The notes beneath the pieces are model-generated. The model saw only the letters and a program-made list of their open reading frames with translations, was not told the origin of the DNA and searched no databases. Shown here in pieces: positions 1 through 7,626 of a DNA stretch of 22,114 nt (position 1 is the first letter of the stretch; every line of letters begins with the position of its first letter). The stretch covers positions 5,279 through 27,392 of the forward strand of contig MFBQ01000030.1 of assembly GCA_001776475.1 (NCBI GenBank), read 5' to 3'. A program made the translations under genes and the position numbers. The stretch comes from Candidatus Curtissbacteria bacterium RIFCSPLOWO2_01_FULL_41_18. GTDB lineage: Bacteria; Patescibacteriota; Microgenomatia; Curtissbacterales; GWA2-41-24.

Positions 1-549
1 TGAGAAAGCAAGAAAAATTGCAAAGGCGATACCTGCAAAATTAGGATCCAGAAAAGTTGAAACAATTCTCTCCTGATGAGGATCCCAACCGTAAGCAACT
101 AAAAATGATAAGTCAGGTAGAATTAATAATTGTAAAAAACCAAGAGAAGAAAAAACAACCGCTAAAAGCAGTAGAAAATTAATCCAATTGCCGATTTGAT
201 TTTTTTTTATTATATTGTAGACAACAACACTAATAAAAAAATAGGCAACAAATCTAAACAGAAAAAAAGAAGCAGTGATTATTTGAGAAAAAGAAAAAAA
301 ATTAGCTGCCAAAATTGTTGAGGTGAGAGCAGCTAACGAAAACATCATTCCATAAAAAAAAGTTTTTTTAGGAAGTCTAATGATGCTTTTTAACAAAATA
401 GCATATAATAAGAACAGAATGTCCGTCACAATGACTAAAATATCTGTGAGAGTAATCGCACCAGCGGTAGACGCTAGTGGAAACCTAATCAATTGGCCTA
501 TAATGATTGAAAAAAGCGTAGTAATCAAAAAAAGTTTGACTATGTTCAT
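1..549 (-). CDS. O-antigen ligase/polymerase-like membrane protein, 5' part (runs off the window edge)
   Basis: The minus-strand frame is open from an ATG at 549 to base 1, giving 183 residues with no stop. The translation is very hydrophobic, with several membrane segments in its first 150 residues. It ends in a stretch containing WDPHQERIVSTFLDPNFAG, and a W-D-P-H...R...S-T-F-x-D-P-N-x-x-G motif is typical of Wzy/WaaL-type O-antigen ligase family proteins (Wzy_C superfamily). Such proteins transfer or polymerise surface glycans at the outer face of the membrane. The start lies only 3 nt after the tRNA-Val 3' end, with no Shine-Dalgarno site, so translation may begin on a tRNA-processed end. 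The C-terminal half is outside the window. The family call is fairly firm; the substrate is unknown. Confidence 0.72.
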   Translation of the reverse strand, partial: MNIVKLFLITTLFSIIIGQLIRFPLASTAGAITLTDILVIVTDILFLLYAILLKSIIRLPKKTFFYGMMFSLAALTSTILAANFFSFSQIITASFFLFRFVAYFFISVVVYNIIKKNQIGNWINFLLLLAVVFSSLGFLQLLILPDLSFLVAYGWDPHQERIVSTFLDPNFAGIAFAIFLAFS

Positions 550-552
550 CTG

Positions 553-626
553 TGGGCAACAGAGGATTCGAACCTCTGACCTCTACGGTGTGATCGTAGC
601 GCTCTAACCAGCTGAGCTAGTTGCCC
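553..626 (-). tRNA. tRNA-Val (anticodon CAC)
   Basis: The minus strand folds as a complete cloverleaf. It has a 7-bp acceptor GGGCAAC/GTTGCCC, D-stem GCTC/GAGC, anticodon stem CTACG/CGTAG with loop ATCACAC (anticodon CAC, reading GTG), a 5-nt variable loop, T-stem AGAGG/CCTCT with loop TTCGAAT, and discriminator A at 553. The CCA end is not encoded; the following bases are CAG and then the ATG of the next gene. Confidence 0.95.
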
Positions 627-724
627 TTTTACTGCCTTAATTGTGGCAATTTTAACATATAATAAATCAATCTGTTTTTCTGCTAAAATGTTAAAACCTG
701 CCTATTATAAGTTTCGAAGATAAT

Positions 725-1288
725 ATGAGCATTCGTGAAGTGGTTTTTTTGACCCTGAAAGAGTTCTTTCAGACAGCAATAATTTCACTGGCAATTTTTT
801 TATTTGTCTACTTATTTTTGGTTCAGCCTCATAGAGTTCAAGGATTATCAATGGTCCCTACTTTTGAAAGTGGTGAATTATTGTTAACAGAAAAACTGTC
901 ATATAGACTTTATAGGCCTCAAAGGGGTGATGTCATAGTGTTTGAAGCACCTGTTTCAAGAAATGCTGATTTTATAAAACGGATAATTGGGCTTCCAGGG
1001 GAAACTGTTAAAATCGAGGATGGATCGATTTATATCAATGGCCAAAAACTTGAAGAAAATTATACATCTTCCCCTACTCAAGGTAATGAAACAGTAACGG
1101 TGGGCAGCAATGAGTACTTTGTGCTTGGAGATAACCGCTCAGCCTCTTCAGATTCTAGATCTTTCGGAACCATAAAAAAGCGGACAATTCGAGGCAAGGC
1201 CTGGTTAGTTTATTGGCCAATATTTAAATCAGCGAGTTCTTTCGGGGCTCGAATTATTTCAAGCGTTAACTATCACATCTCTTATTAG
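725..1288 (+). CDS. lepB: signal peptidase I
   Basis: A 187-aa type I signal peptidase (S26 family), which removes signal peptides from exported proteins at the outer face of the membrane. One membrane anchor spans roughly residues 15-33. The box with the catalytic serine is LSMVPT (Ser42). The general-base lysine lies in FIKRIIGLPGE (Lys85), and the conserved GDNRSASSDSR box is at about 135-145. All catalytic elements are present and the length is normal for a compact Gram-positive-like LepB. The start is the first ATG after an AT-rich leader; no clear Shine-Dalgarno site is visible. A TATAAT lies at 658-663 but with a poor -35. Its last 30 bp overlap the 3' end of convergent parB. Confidence 0.95.
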   Translation: MSIREVVFLTLKEFFQTAIISLAIFLFVYLFLVQPHRVQGLSMVPTFESGELLLTEKLSYRLYRPQRGDVIVFEAPVSRNADFIKRIIGLPGETVKIEDGSIYINGQKLEENYTSSPTQGNETVTVGSNEYFVLGDNRSASSDSRSFGTIKKRTIRGKAWLVYWPIFKSASSFGARIISSVNYHISY

Positions 1289-2089
1289 TTTTATAAGCAC
1301 AGATGTGTCATCTTGTCTGCCGCGACCTATAACGTGAATTTTGCCTTCAATTCTAGATTGACTAATTTTCACCTTAACCTTTAAATTATCACTGCTTAAT
1401 TTCTCCGAAAGTTCTTTTTGATACTTGTCCAGCTCATCACTAACAAATCTTTGGGAAAGTTTTTGTTGTTTGGGTACGATGTTTTCTCTAGATTTTAATT
1501 TTCTGGCCAACTCCTCAGCACCTCTAACAGACAAATTCTTTGACAAAACCTCTTTATAGGCTTCAACTACAAGATGAGGGTCTTCAAGAGAAGCCAGAGC
1601 TCTGACGTGACCCTCTGTCGTGGCACCAGATGCAAGTGCATCTTTTAAAAGATCCGGTACTGTTAAAAGTCTTAGGGTGTTGGAAACATAGGGAGCGCTT
1701 TTGGCGATTTTGACTGAAATCTCGCTTGTGGAAAGACCAAATTCATCAATAAGTCTTTTAAAGGCTTGGGCCCGTTCAAGAGGATTAAGGTCGATTCTCT
1801 GAACATTTTCAATAATGGCCATCTCCAGCATTCCCTGAGGTGTTGTTTCTTTAATAATGACAGGGGCTTTTGTTAAGCCGGCAATTTTAGCAGCTCGCCA
1901 TCGGCGCTCACCGGCAATGATTTGGTAACCTGCAGGGGTCTTGGCAACCACTAAAGGTTCGAGAATGCCATGTTCTCTTATCGAATCAACCAATTCAACT
2001 AGGGAATCAGCAGTAATTAAGCCTCTCGGTTGGAGAGGGTTGGGCTGGAGCATGTCGATGTCTATTTCGAAGGTTTGATTCTCTTCCAC
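1259..2089 (-). CDS. parB: ParB/Spo0J chromosome-partitioning protein
   Basis: A 276-aa ParB that loads onto parS sites and helps segregate the chromosome. The N-terminal CTPase domain shows LQPNPLQPR (about 14-22), GERRWRA (60-66) and ENVQR (94-98) followed by LNPLERA. A helix-turn-helix follows at roughly 118-145 (STSEISVKIAKSAPYVSNTLRLL). The C-terminal dimerisation region is short but present. The start codon is GTG at 2089, 13 nt downstream of the rpmA stop, so the gene is probably cotranscribed with rpmA. No parA and no parS-like 16-mer palindrome are visible in the window. The convergent lepB coding end overlaps its 3' end by 30 bp. Confidence 0.93.
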   Translation of the reverse strand: MEENQTFEIDIDMLQPNPLQPRGLITADSLVELVDSIREHGILEPLVVAKTPAGYQIIAGERRWRAAKIAGLTKAPVIIKETTPQGMLEMAIIENVQRIDLNPLERAQAFKRLIDEFGLSTSEISVKIAKSAPYVSNTLRLLTVPDLLKDALASGATTEGHVRALASLEDPHLVVEAYKEVLSKNLSVRGAEELARKLKSRENIVPKQQKLSQRFVSDELDKYQKELSEKLSSDNLKVKVKISQSRIEGKIHVIGRGRQDDTSVLIKLIRDVIVNA

Positions 2090-2102
2090 TTGTTGAATTA
2101 AT

Positions 2103-2348
2103 TTAAATAACGTCTATAACGGTTTTACCAAGCTTCCTACGAAATGTAACTGTACCTTTGCGTATGGCAAAAATGGTATGGTCTCTGCCCAGTTGGGTAC
2201 CATTTCCTGGATAAAACTTGGTTCCCCTTTGTCTTACAACAATACTGCCAGGTGTAGCCACTTGACTACCATAAATCTTGACACCTAGTCTACGACCTGC
2301 CGAATCACGATTTTTTTTGGTTGTACCGCCACCCTTTTTGTGTGCCAT
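2103..2348 (-). CDS. rpmA: 50S ribosomal protein bL27
   Basis: An 81-aa bL27, a component of the large subunit near the peptidyl-transferase centre. The start MAHKKGGG and the blocks GRDSAGRRLGVKIYG-like (14-27) and QRGTKFYPGNGTQLGRDHTIFA are diagnostic. The protein has no N-terminal extension of the type that is cleaved off in Firmicutes. It lies in the rplU-rpmA neighbourhood usual for bacteria, but a 103-aa hypothetical is inserted between the two ribosomal genes here. It has its own promoter and a folded leader (2396-2487), so it can be expressed apart from rplU. Confidence 0.97.
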   Translation of the reverse strand: MAHKKGGGTTKKNRDSAGRRLGVKIYGSQVATPGSIVVRQRGTKFYPGNGTQLGRDHTIFAIRKGTVTFRRKLGKTVIDVI

Positions 2349-2395
2349 TTTTAAAAAATTTCTTTAAATTCTAGAATAATTTTCTATTTTTAAAA

Positions 2396-2449
2396 ATATC
2401 AGGAAGCTCAGCTCAGAATTCTTTGATTCTGAGCAAGCAGGGCTGATAT
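2396..2449 (-). promoter_or_regulatory. 5' leader hairpin with U-run upstream of rpmA (attenuator-like)
   Basis: On the minus strand, outer arms ATATCAG/CTGATAT enclose an inner 9-bp stem GCTCAGAAT/ATTCTGAGC with loop CAAAGA. The structure is followed at once by TTTTTA. It starts within a few bases of the TSS predicted from the promoter at 2459-2487. CTGAGC occurs twice in the 3' side, so GCTCAG has two alternative partners. It could be a terminator/attenuator or a binding site for ribosomal-protein feedback; the role is inferred. Confidence 0.6.
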
Positions 2450-2458
2450 ATTAAAACG

Positions 2459-2487
2459 ATTCTACATGCATTTTCACGGACTGTCAA
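2459..2487 (-). promoter_or_regulatory. sigma-70-type promoter for rpmA-parB
   Basis: The minus strand reads TTGACA (2487-2482), a 17-nt spacer, then TAGAAT (2464-2459). This is a perfect -35 and a 5/6 -10 with ideal spacing. The predicted TSS is near 2452, directly before the leader hairpin. Confidence 0.8.
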
Positions 2488-2566
2488 TGTCCACTTCTTT
2501 GTAGTTTGATATATTCTGATTGTATTTTATATTTTCATATTACTCTGAACTTTAAAAACAAGCAGT

Positions 2567-2875
2567 CTATCTTGGGGGAGATTTATCAGAATTTAGATCT
2601 TGGATTATATCAGGTGCTAAGTCACTCTGAATACCGTAAAAACTCATAAAAGATGATAATTTCCCGACTAATTCTCTAGGCGTTGGCTCTCGCATCAAAA
2701 CAACAACTGTCATTTTTCCTTCTATCTCCACCAAGAGTACTTTCCTATTTCTTCCGACAAGATCTTCACAGCATTTAACGTACGCTATTAAGGCTTGATC
2801 ATGATCAGTGAAACTGTAAGCTAAACACTCATGGGGTTTTGGCGTAAATTCTATTATTTTCCTATCGGCGGGCAT
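2567..2875 (-). CDS. hypothetical protein, about 102 aa, between rplU and rpmA
   Basis: Not recognised. An ATG at 2875 is preferred over an in-frame TTG at 2878. The product is soluble, with alternating strand- and helix-like segments: an N-terminal KIIEFTPKPHECLAYSF, a helical DHDQALIAYVKCCEDLVGR, a strand pair VLLVEIEGKMTVVVLM, then a helix beginning PTPRELVGKL and a charged C-terminus. No signal peptide or membrane segment is present. It starts about 13 nt after the rplU stop on the same strand and is probably translated from the rplU transcript. Its position between two ribosomal genes suggests stable expression; no function can be assigned. Confidence 0.7.
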   Translation of the reverse strand: MPADRKIIEFTPKPHECLAYSFTDHDQALIAYVKCCEDLVGRNRKVLLVEIEGKMTVVVLMREPTPRELVGKLSSFMSFYGIQSDLAPDIIQDLNSDKSPPR

Positions 2876-2888
2876 CAAATATTGTAGT

Positions 2889-3206
2889 TTAAACGCTTAT
2901 TTTCTCAATTAAAATCTTGGTCTTTTGTTGCCTATGCCCTCTAGTTCTAAGATATCTGGATTTAGATTTAAACTTAACCACACGAATTTTTTTATCCTTG
3001 AAGTTTTCCAAAATTTTGGCTTTTACCTTGATATTGGCAACAAGTGGTTTCCCAATCTTCAACGTGCCATTCTTTTTAACCAAAAGCACTTCGTTAAGTT
3101 GAATCGTGTCTTTGCCTGCTGCGTCTATTTTTTCAACAGCTAACTTCTCGCCTTCTGCTACTTTATATTGCTTACCGCCTGTTTTAATTATTGCCCAGTT
3201 GCTCAT
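2889..3206 (-). CDS. rplU: 50S ribosomal protein bL21
   Basis: A 105-aa bL21. The N-terminal WAIIKTGGKQYKVAEGEKLAVEKI and the C-terminal KSRYLRTRGHRQQKTKILIEKI are the family signatures, and the length is standard. It is first in the minus-strand series rplU-hypothetical-rpmA-parB. A good promoter lies directly upstream, with its -10 ending 9 nt before the ATG. This leaves almost no leader and no room for a Shine-Dalgarno site, and excludes the known rplU leader RNA. Confidence 0.96.
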   Translation of the reverse strand: MSNWAIIKTGGKQYKVAEGEKLAVEKIDAAGKDTIQLNEVLLVKKNGTLKIGKPLVANIKVKAKILENFKDKKIRVVKFKSKSRYLRTRGHRQQKTKILIEKISV

Positions 3207-3215
3207 AGTCGCAAA

Positions 3216-3244
3216 ATTGTACCATTAAATATAGTACCTATCAA
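3216..3244 (-). promoter_or_regulatory. promoter of rplU with near-leaderless start
   Basis: The minus strand reads TTGATA (3244-3239), a 17-nt spacer, then TACAAT (3221-3216). The ATG is at 3206, so the predicted transcript begins about 0-3 nt before it. The -35 lies immediately after the rodA stop codon. Confidence 0.75.
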
Positions 3245-3245
3245 A

Positions 3246-4286
3246 TCAGTTGTATCTAATGATAGAAAAAGCAACACCTAGTAAAAATAAAGTCGAAATT
3301 AACGATGAGCCGCCATAGGAAACCAAAGGTAAAGTAATTCCGGTAACAGGTAAGAGGCCCATATTCATAGCGATACTTACAGAAAACTGAAGCAGAAAAA
3401 ATGAAACTGTTCCTGCAATTATTAATTGTGCAAACCTATTTTTCTCTCTTGCGACTGTTAAAAGTCTGATAATTAGCCAAGTGTATAGAATCAACAAAAG
3501 AGTAGCTCCAACAAAACCTAATTGCTCAGCAATTGAGGCAAAAATAAAATCGCTTTCTGATTCTGGAAGGAAATTAAGTTGGGATTGGGAGCCTCGTCCT
3601 AAGCCTCTACCCCAAAAATTACCTGTACCCACAGCGATTTTTGACTGGATGAGATTGTATCCTGTGCCTAGCGGGTCAGTATTAGGATTAAAAAAGCTAA
3701 TAAGTCTGTCTTTTTGGTAAGGAGCTAAAAGTTCGAAAAAAAATGTGACCAGCAACGTGGACAGAAAAAGAAGGGCGAGCAAGTGTTTAAAACGAAACCC
3801 AGCAACTTGCGAAATTCCTAGCCAAATTGCGAAAAAAGCAAGAGTATTACCGATATCGGGTTGGACGAAAATTAGAATTATTGCTGGAAGAATGATTAAA
3901 AAACTGAGGACTAGATTTTTTACTTCTTTAGCACTTCTTTGATTATAAAAATTAGCTAGTATTAAAATACCAGCAGCTTTGGCAAGTTCGGCCGGTTGAA
4001 ACCTGAATATGCCCAAATCTATCCAGCGGACTGAGCCACGTACCGGGTGAGCAATTAAAAGTAGTAAAAAAAGCGCCGCAATCGCTCCAATGTAAAAATA
4101 GGTTGACAAATTTCGCCAATTCTTGTAGTCAAATCGCGAAAAAATCCCAAAAATTACTAAACCAAGCACCCAAAAGACAAGCTGATTTAAGGCTAGATTT
4201 TTATTGATGGAAAAAATTATTAACAGGGAAATAGCACCTATTGCTAAAATTTGTGCCAAGAGTAGCCAATCCCACCGTGATCTCAT
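3246..4286 (-). CDS. rodA: SEDS-family peptidoglycan glycosyltransferase RodA
   Basis: A 346-aa polytopic protein with about ten hydrophobic segments, of the SEDS (RodA/FtsW/SpoVE) family. These polymerise lipid II during wall elongation or division. Diagnostic blocks are HPVRGSVRWIDLGIFRFQPAELAK (about 80-103), VQPDIGNT, GRGLGRGSQSQLNFLPESESDFIFA (about 225-250) and the C-terminal GLLPVTGITLPLVSYGGSS. RodA is preferred over FtsW because the gene is outside the ftsQAZ cluster and coupled to ileS. Its ATG overlaps the ileS TGA (ATGA), so translation is probably coupled. The partner class B PBP is not in the window. Confidence 0.9.
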   Translation of the reverse strand: MRSRWDWLLLAQILAIGAISLLIIFSINKNLALNQLVFWVLGLVIFGIFSRFDYKNWRNLSTYFYIGAIAALFLLLLIAHPVRGSVRWIDLGIFRFQPAELAKAAGILILANFYNQRSAKEVKNLVLSFLIILPAIILIFVQPDIGNTLAFFAIWLGISQVAGFRFKHLLALLFLSTLLVTFFFELLAPYQKDRLISFFNPNTDPLGTGYNLIQSKIAVGTGNFWGRGLGRGSQSQLNFLPESESDFIFASIAEQLGFVGATLLLILYTWLIIRLLTVAREKNRFAQLIIAGTVSFFLLQFSVSIAMNMGLLPVTGITLPLVSYGGSSLISTLFLLGVAFSIIRYN

Positions 4287-7093
4287 CTGGATCTGACAAT
4301 TTTAAGTTCTCGAGCCTTTATCAAAGATTTTGCAAGTGTTTCGCGTTTTATCTGATCTTCGTACTCTTTTGGCCATTGGGGAAGCTCAACCGTTACTTTT
4401 TCTGCTAAATCACATTCAGCTCCTTTTCGCGCCTGCTGAATTTGACGAATTATTTCTCTGGCTTCGCCCTCTAGTTTGAGAGAGGGTGTAATTTTTGTAT
4501 CGAGTTTGACAGAAATTGATTTATCTTTTTTTATTTCAATTTTTTTGACGTTAACCTCGTCTGCAATAATCTGGGCAAGATCACTTGAAAGGGAGGCGTG
4601 TGCAGTGGCAGTTAGTAACTGTAACGGCTGACGCACTTTTATGCCTGCTTCCTTCCTTTTGGCATGCGCTTTTTCTACTATATCTCTTGCTATCGCCATT
4701 GCTTCTTCCAATTTTTGGTCGATAAGTTTTTTATTAGCATCAGGGAAATTATCGAGATGAACAGATTCCTTACCGGTTAAACTTAAATACATTTGCTCGG
4801 CAATAAAAGGAATAAACGGAGCAATAATTTTGCTCAGATGTACTAGAACTAAATAGAGAGTGGGTAAAGCTTCTACAATTCTATCCCTGCTCCTTCTGAC
4901 GTACCAAGTGGAGAGGTCATTTACGACAAAGTTTTCAATGTTGCCCGAGGCTGTCATTGCGTCATAATTTGAAAGAGCTGTTGTGACTGAGTCGATAGTT
5001 GAGTTCAGCCGTGAGAGAATCCAACGGTCAAGGATATAATCTGTCATTCTGGCTTGTCCAGAATCTGTAGGTTGCCAATTATTAAGATTTGCATAAGTAG
5101 TCAAAAATGAATAAACATTCCAAAGAATTAGATAAAACCTTCTGCGTACTTCATCAGCCTTGTGATAGCCAAAAAGCAAATTGTTGGCAGGATTTTGGGT
5201 GAGGTATAGCCAACGCATAACATCCACACCAATTTTATTTGCCGCCTCGTTAAATTCGATGGCGTTGCCCTTACTTTTGTGCATTTCCTGACCTTTTTCA
5301 TCCAAAAGAGTGGCAAATCCTAAAACTGTTTTAAAAGCGGCTGCATTTTTTAAAACTGTAGACATAGCAATTAGGGAATAAAACCAATTTTTAAATTGGC
5401 CGGGGAAAGATTCAGTTATAAAATCCGCTGGAAACCAATCAGCAGGCATGGTTGAATTTGGCACTATGCCAGCATCCAGCCAGACGTTGCCGACATCGGC
5501 AATCCTTGAAATTATCTGGCCGCAGTTTGAGCATTTTATTTTAACTTCGTCGATTTGAGGTCTGTGAGGACTTTTGCCTTCAAACTGCTGCCAGCCTTCA
5601 ACTGCTTTCTCTTTGAGCTCCTGTTTACCGCCAATTACTTCAAAGTTGCCGCATTTATCGCATTCCCAGATAGGCAGGGCAAGTCCCCAATAGCGCTTTT
5701 TGGAAATCAACCAATCGTGCATGTTGGCAAGCCAGTCGAGCTCTCGTTCAAGGCCAAATTTAGGGATCCAATTAATTTTCTTAGCAATAGAGATCATTTG
5801 TCGTCTTAATGTTTTCGACTTGTCACTCGAAGCCTTTGGCAAAGGGTGATCCATTGCTATATACCATTCGTCGACAACACGCCAAACGAGTTCTGTTTTA
5901 CAACGCCAACAAGTCGGATATCGATGCTTGTAATCTTCAACTTTAAATAAAGCGGCTTTTTCTTCCAGCTTTTTAATAATCAGTCCAGGATTTTCTTTAG
6001 CGTTCTTTCCGGATAAATCACCGAAGCCTTCTATATAATTTGCACTTTCATCAATTGAGGCGACAACAGACAACCCCTCATCCTTGGCAAGTTTAAAATC
6101 CTCCTCACCCGCTCCCGGGGCAATATGAACGAGCCCTGTTCCCTCCTGAGCCATTACTAGATCTTTAGCTGCAACAACTTTATGCTTAACTCCTTTTAGG
6201 GCAGGCAGTTCATCAAAAATTCCCTGATACTTGATTCCTACTAAATTTTTCCCCTTGAACTGCTTCTTGGACTTTACTTTAATTCCAAATGCCTTTGCAC
6301 AAGTAATTTCAAGAATCAATTTTTCCCCATCTATTTCGAAAAGGCCATAGTTAAGATCAGGATTAGCAGCAATAGCGACATTAGAAAGTAGAGTCCATGG
6401 TGTAGTGGTCCAAACGAGCAGATGTTTATCGGAACCAACAAGTTTGTATTTAACAAAAACCGCTTTATGGATAATTTCTTGATACTCTTCGGTTAAAATC
6501 TCATGCTGGGAGATAGCAGTTCCGCAGCGGGGACACCATGGAACAGAGTCTCTTCCCTTATATAAGTAGCCTTTTTGATGGCAAACTTTTAGAAAATTCC
6601 AAATTGCATAGTTATTTTCGTCAGATGATGTGTGGTAAGAATTTTCCCAGTCCATAAAATAACCCAGCCGCTTGCTCTGCTCAGTTTGAATCTGGGCGTA
6701 TTTTTTTACCCGTTCTTTACATTTTTCGACAAATTTATCGATGCCGTATTTTTCTATATCCTTTTTGTTTTTAAAACCAAGCTCTTTTTCAACTTCAACT
6801 TCTATCCATAAACCCTGCTCGTCAAAACCATTTTGAAAACGCTGGGCATAACCGCGCATATTGTAAAATCTTTGCCAAAGATCTTTGTAAGTTCTGCCCC
6901 AAGCGTGATGGACACCCATTGGGTTATTAGCTGTAATTGGGCCATCTAGAAAAGAGAAGCGTTTTTTGTTCTTTGAATTTTTGTTGAGATATTTTTCGAC
7001 GATTCCTTTTTTGTACCAATGATCCAAAAGGTCTTTTTCCATTTGTACAAAATCTTGTTTTGGATCGACAGGTTTAAATCTTAGTCTTGTCAT
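4283..7093 (-). CDS. ileS: isoleucyl-tRNA synthetase
   Basis: About 936 aa, charging tRNA-Ile. The class I signature is PMGVHHAWGRTYKD near residues 59-71 (HHAW in place of HIGH). Further on are a CPRCG zinc-type pair near 185, the CP1 editing domain with WTTTPWTLLSNVAIAANP and GTGLVHIAPGAGEEDF, a second cysteine set (CDKCG...CSNCG), and the KMSKS-type loop MHKSKGN near residue 604. An anticodon-binding domain and a charged C-terminal extension follow. The ATG at 7093 is chosen over an in-frame TTG at 7099. The 3' end overlaps rodA by 4 bp. Adenylation, editing and anticodon-binding regions are all present. Confidence 0.96.
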   Translation of the reverse strand: MTRLRFKPVDPKQDFVQMEKDLLDHWYKKGIVEKYLNKNSKNKKRFSFLDGPITANNPMGVHHAWGRTYKDLWQRFYNMRGYAQRFQNGFDEQGLWIEVEVEKELGFKNKKDIEKYGIDKFVEKCKERVKKYAQIQTEQSKRLGYFMDWENSYHTSSDENNYAIWNFLKVCHQKGYLYKGRDSVPWCPRCGTAISQHEILTEEYQEIIHKAVFVKYKLVGSDKHLLVWTTTPWTLLSNVAIAANPDLNYGLFEIDGEKLILEITCAKAFGIKVKSKKQFKGKNLVGIKYQGIFDELPALKGVKHKVVAAKDLVMAQEGTGLVHIAPGAGEEDFKLAKDEGLSVVASIDESANYIEGFGDLSGKNAKENPGLIIKKLEEKAALFKVEDYKHRYPTCWRCKTELVWRVVDEWYIAMDHPLPKASSDKSKTLRRQMISIAKKINWIPKFGLERELDWLANMHDWLISKKRYWGLALPIWECDKCGNFEVIGGKQELKEKAVEGWQQFEGKSPHRPQIDEVKIKCSNCGQIISRIADVGNVWLDAGIVPNSTMPADWFPADFITESFPGQFKNWFYSLIAMSTVLKNAAAFKTVLGFATLLDEKGQEMHKSKGNAIEFNEAANKIGVDVMRWLYLTQNPANNLLFGYHKADEVRRRFYLILWNVYSFLTTYANLNNWQPTDSGQARMTDYILDRWILSRLNSTIDSVTTALSNYDAMTASGNIENFVVNDLSTWYVRRSRDRIVEALPTLYLVLVHLSKIIAPFIPFIAEQMYLSLTGKESVHLDNFPDANKKLIDQKLEEAMAIARDIVEKAHAKRKEAGIKVRQPLQLLTATAHASLSSDLAQIIADEVNVKKIEIKKDKSISVKLDTKITPSLKLEGEAREIIRQIQQARKGAECDLAEKVTVELPQWPKEYEDQIKRETLAKSLIKARELKIVRSR

Positions 7094-7129
7094 AGACAAG
7101 CCTAATTATTGCAAAGTCGGAAGATAGGT

Positions 7130-7564
7130 TCAAGGATTTACAGGCCTGGAAGCAAGTATTACTTGTTGATGTTCTCTAGAATGAACGTCTATTTTGCGAG
7201 ATAAACACATGTAGAAATTAACCCTACCATCATCATCTATAGAATCACAGGCGATTTCACCAAATTCGCCAACTTCAATAATTCCATTTTTATATCTTAT
7301 CTCTTGTAAATCGATTTTTGCCAAAACTGTCTGCTCTTTTGTCTTGCTGAAAACAACCTTTGCCATTTGGTTAGCTTGGGAAACTGATTCAACTTTTATT
7401 GAAATGTTGTTGATCATTCGAGTATCACCGGCTTTTACCATAACGTGGAAGACTGGTCTATCTTCTTGCGAATTATTCCATCTTTCAAAAGGGGCTCCAG
7501 TTGCTCTAAGAGCAAACTGCCTTCGCCGCCTAAAAATTTTTTCCGCTAATATTCGCTCTAACAT
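7130..7564 (-). CDS. hypothetical protein, 144 aa, upstream of ileS
   Basis: Not recognised. It has a basic N-terminus (RILAEKIFRRRRQFALRA) followed by a mostly beta-strand body: FHVMVKAGDTRMI, ISIKVESV, MAKVVFSK, IRYKNGIIEVGEFGEIACDSIDDDGRVNFYMCL. No membrane segment or signal peptide is visible. The start is ATG at 7564; no Shine-Dalgarno site or convincing promoter is visible. It lies 36 bp upstream of ileS on the same strand and may be cotranscribed. The strand-rich pattern with an acidic turn (SIDDDGRV) could be a small beta-barrel or ligand-binding fold, but that is a guess. Confidence 0.6.
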   Translation of the reverse strand: MLERILAEKIFRRRRQFALRATGAPFERWNNSQEDRPVFHVMVKAGDTRMINNISIKVESVSQANQMAKVVFSKTKEQTVLAKIDLQEIRYKNGIIEVGEFGEIACDSIDDDGRVNFYMCLSRKIDVHSREHQQVILASRPVNP

Positions 7565-7626
7565 CTTGAGACAAGCAGCTGAAAAAAGCGTAACTTAATA
7601 TCTGTGTGAAAATCAAGTGGGAAAAT

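Noticed and set aside
380..607. 75-aa plus-strand open frame overlapping the tRNA
   Set aside because: It runs antisense through tRNA-Val and the O-antigen-ligase-like gene and has no recognisable protein features.
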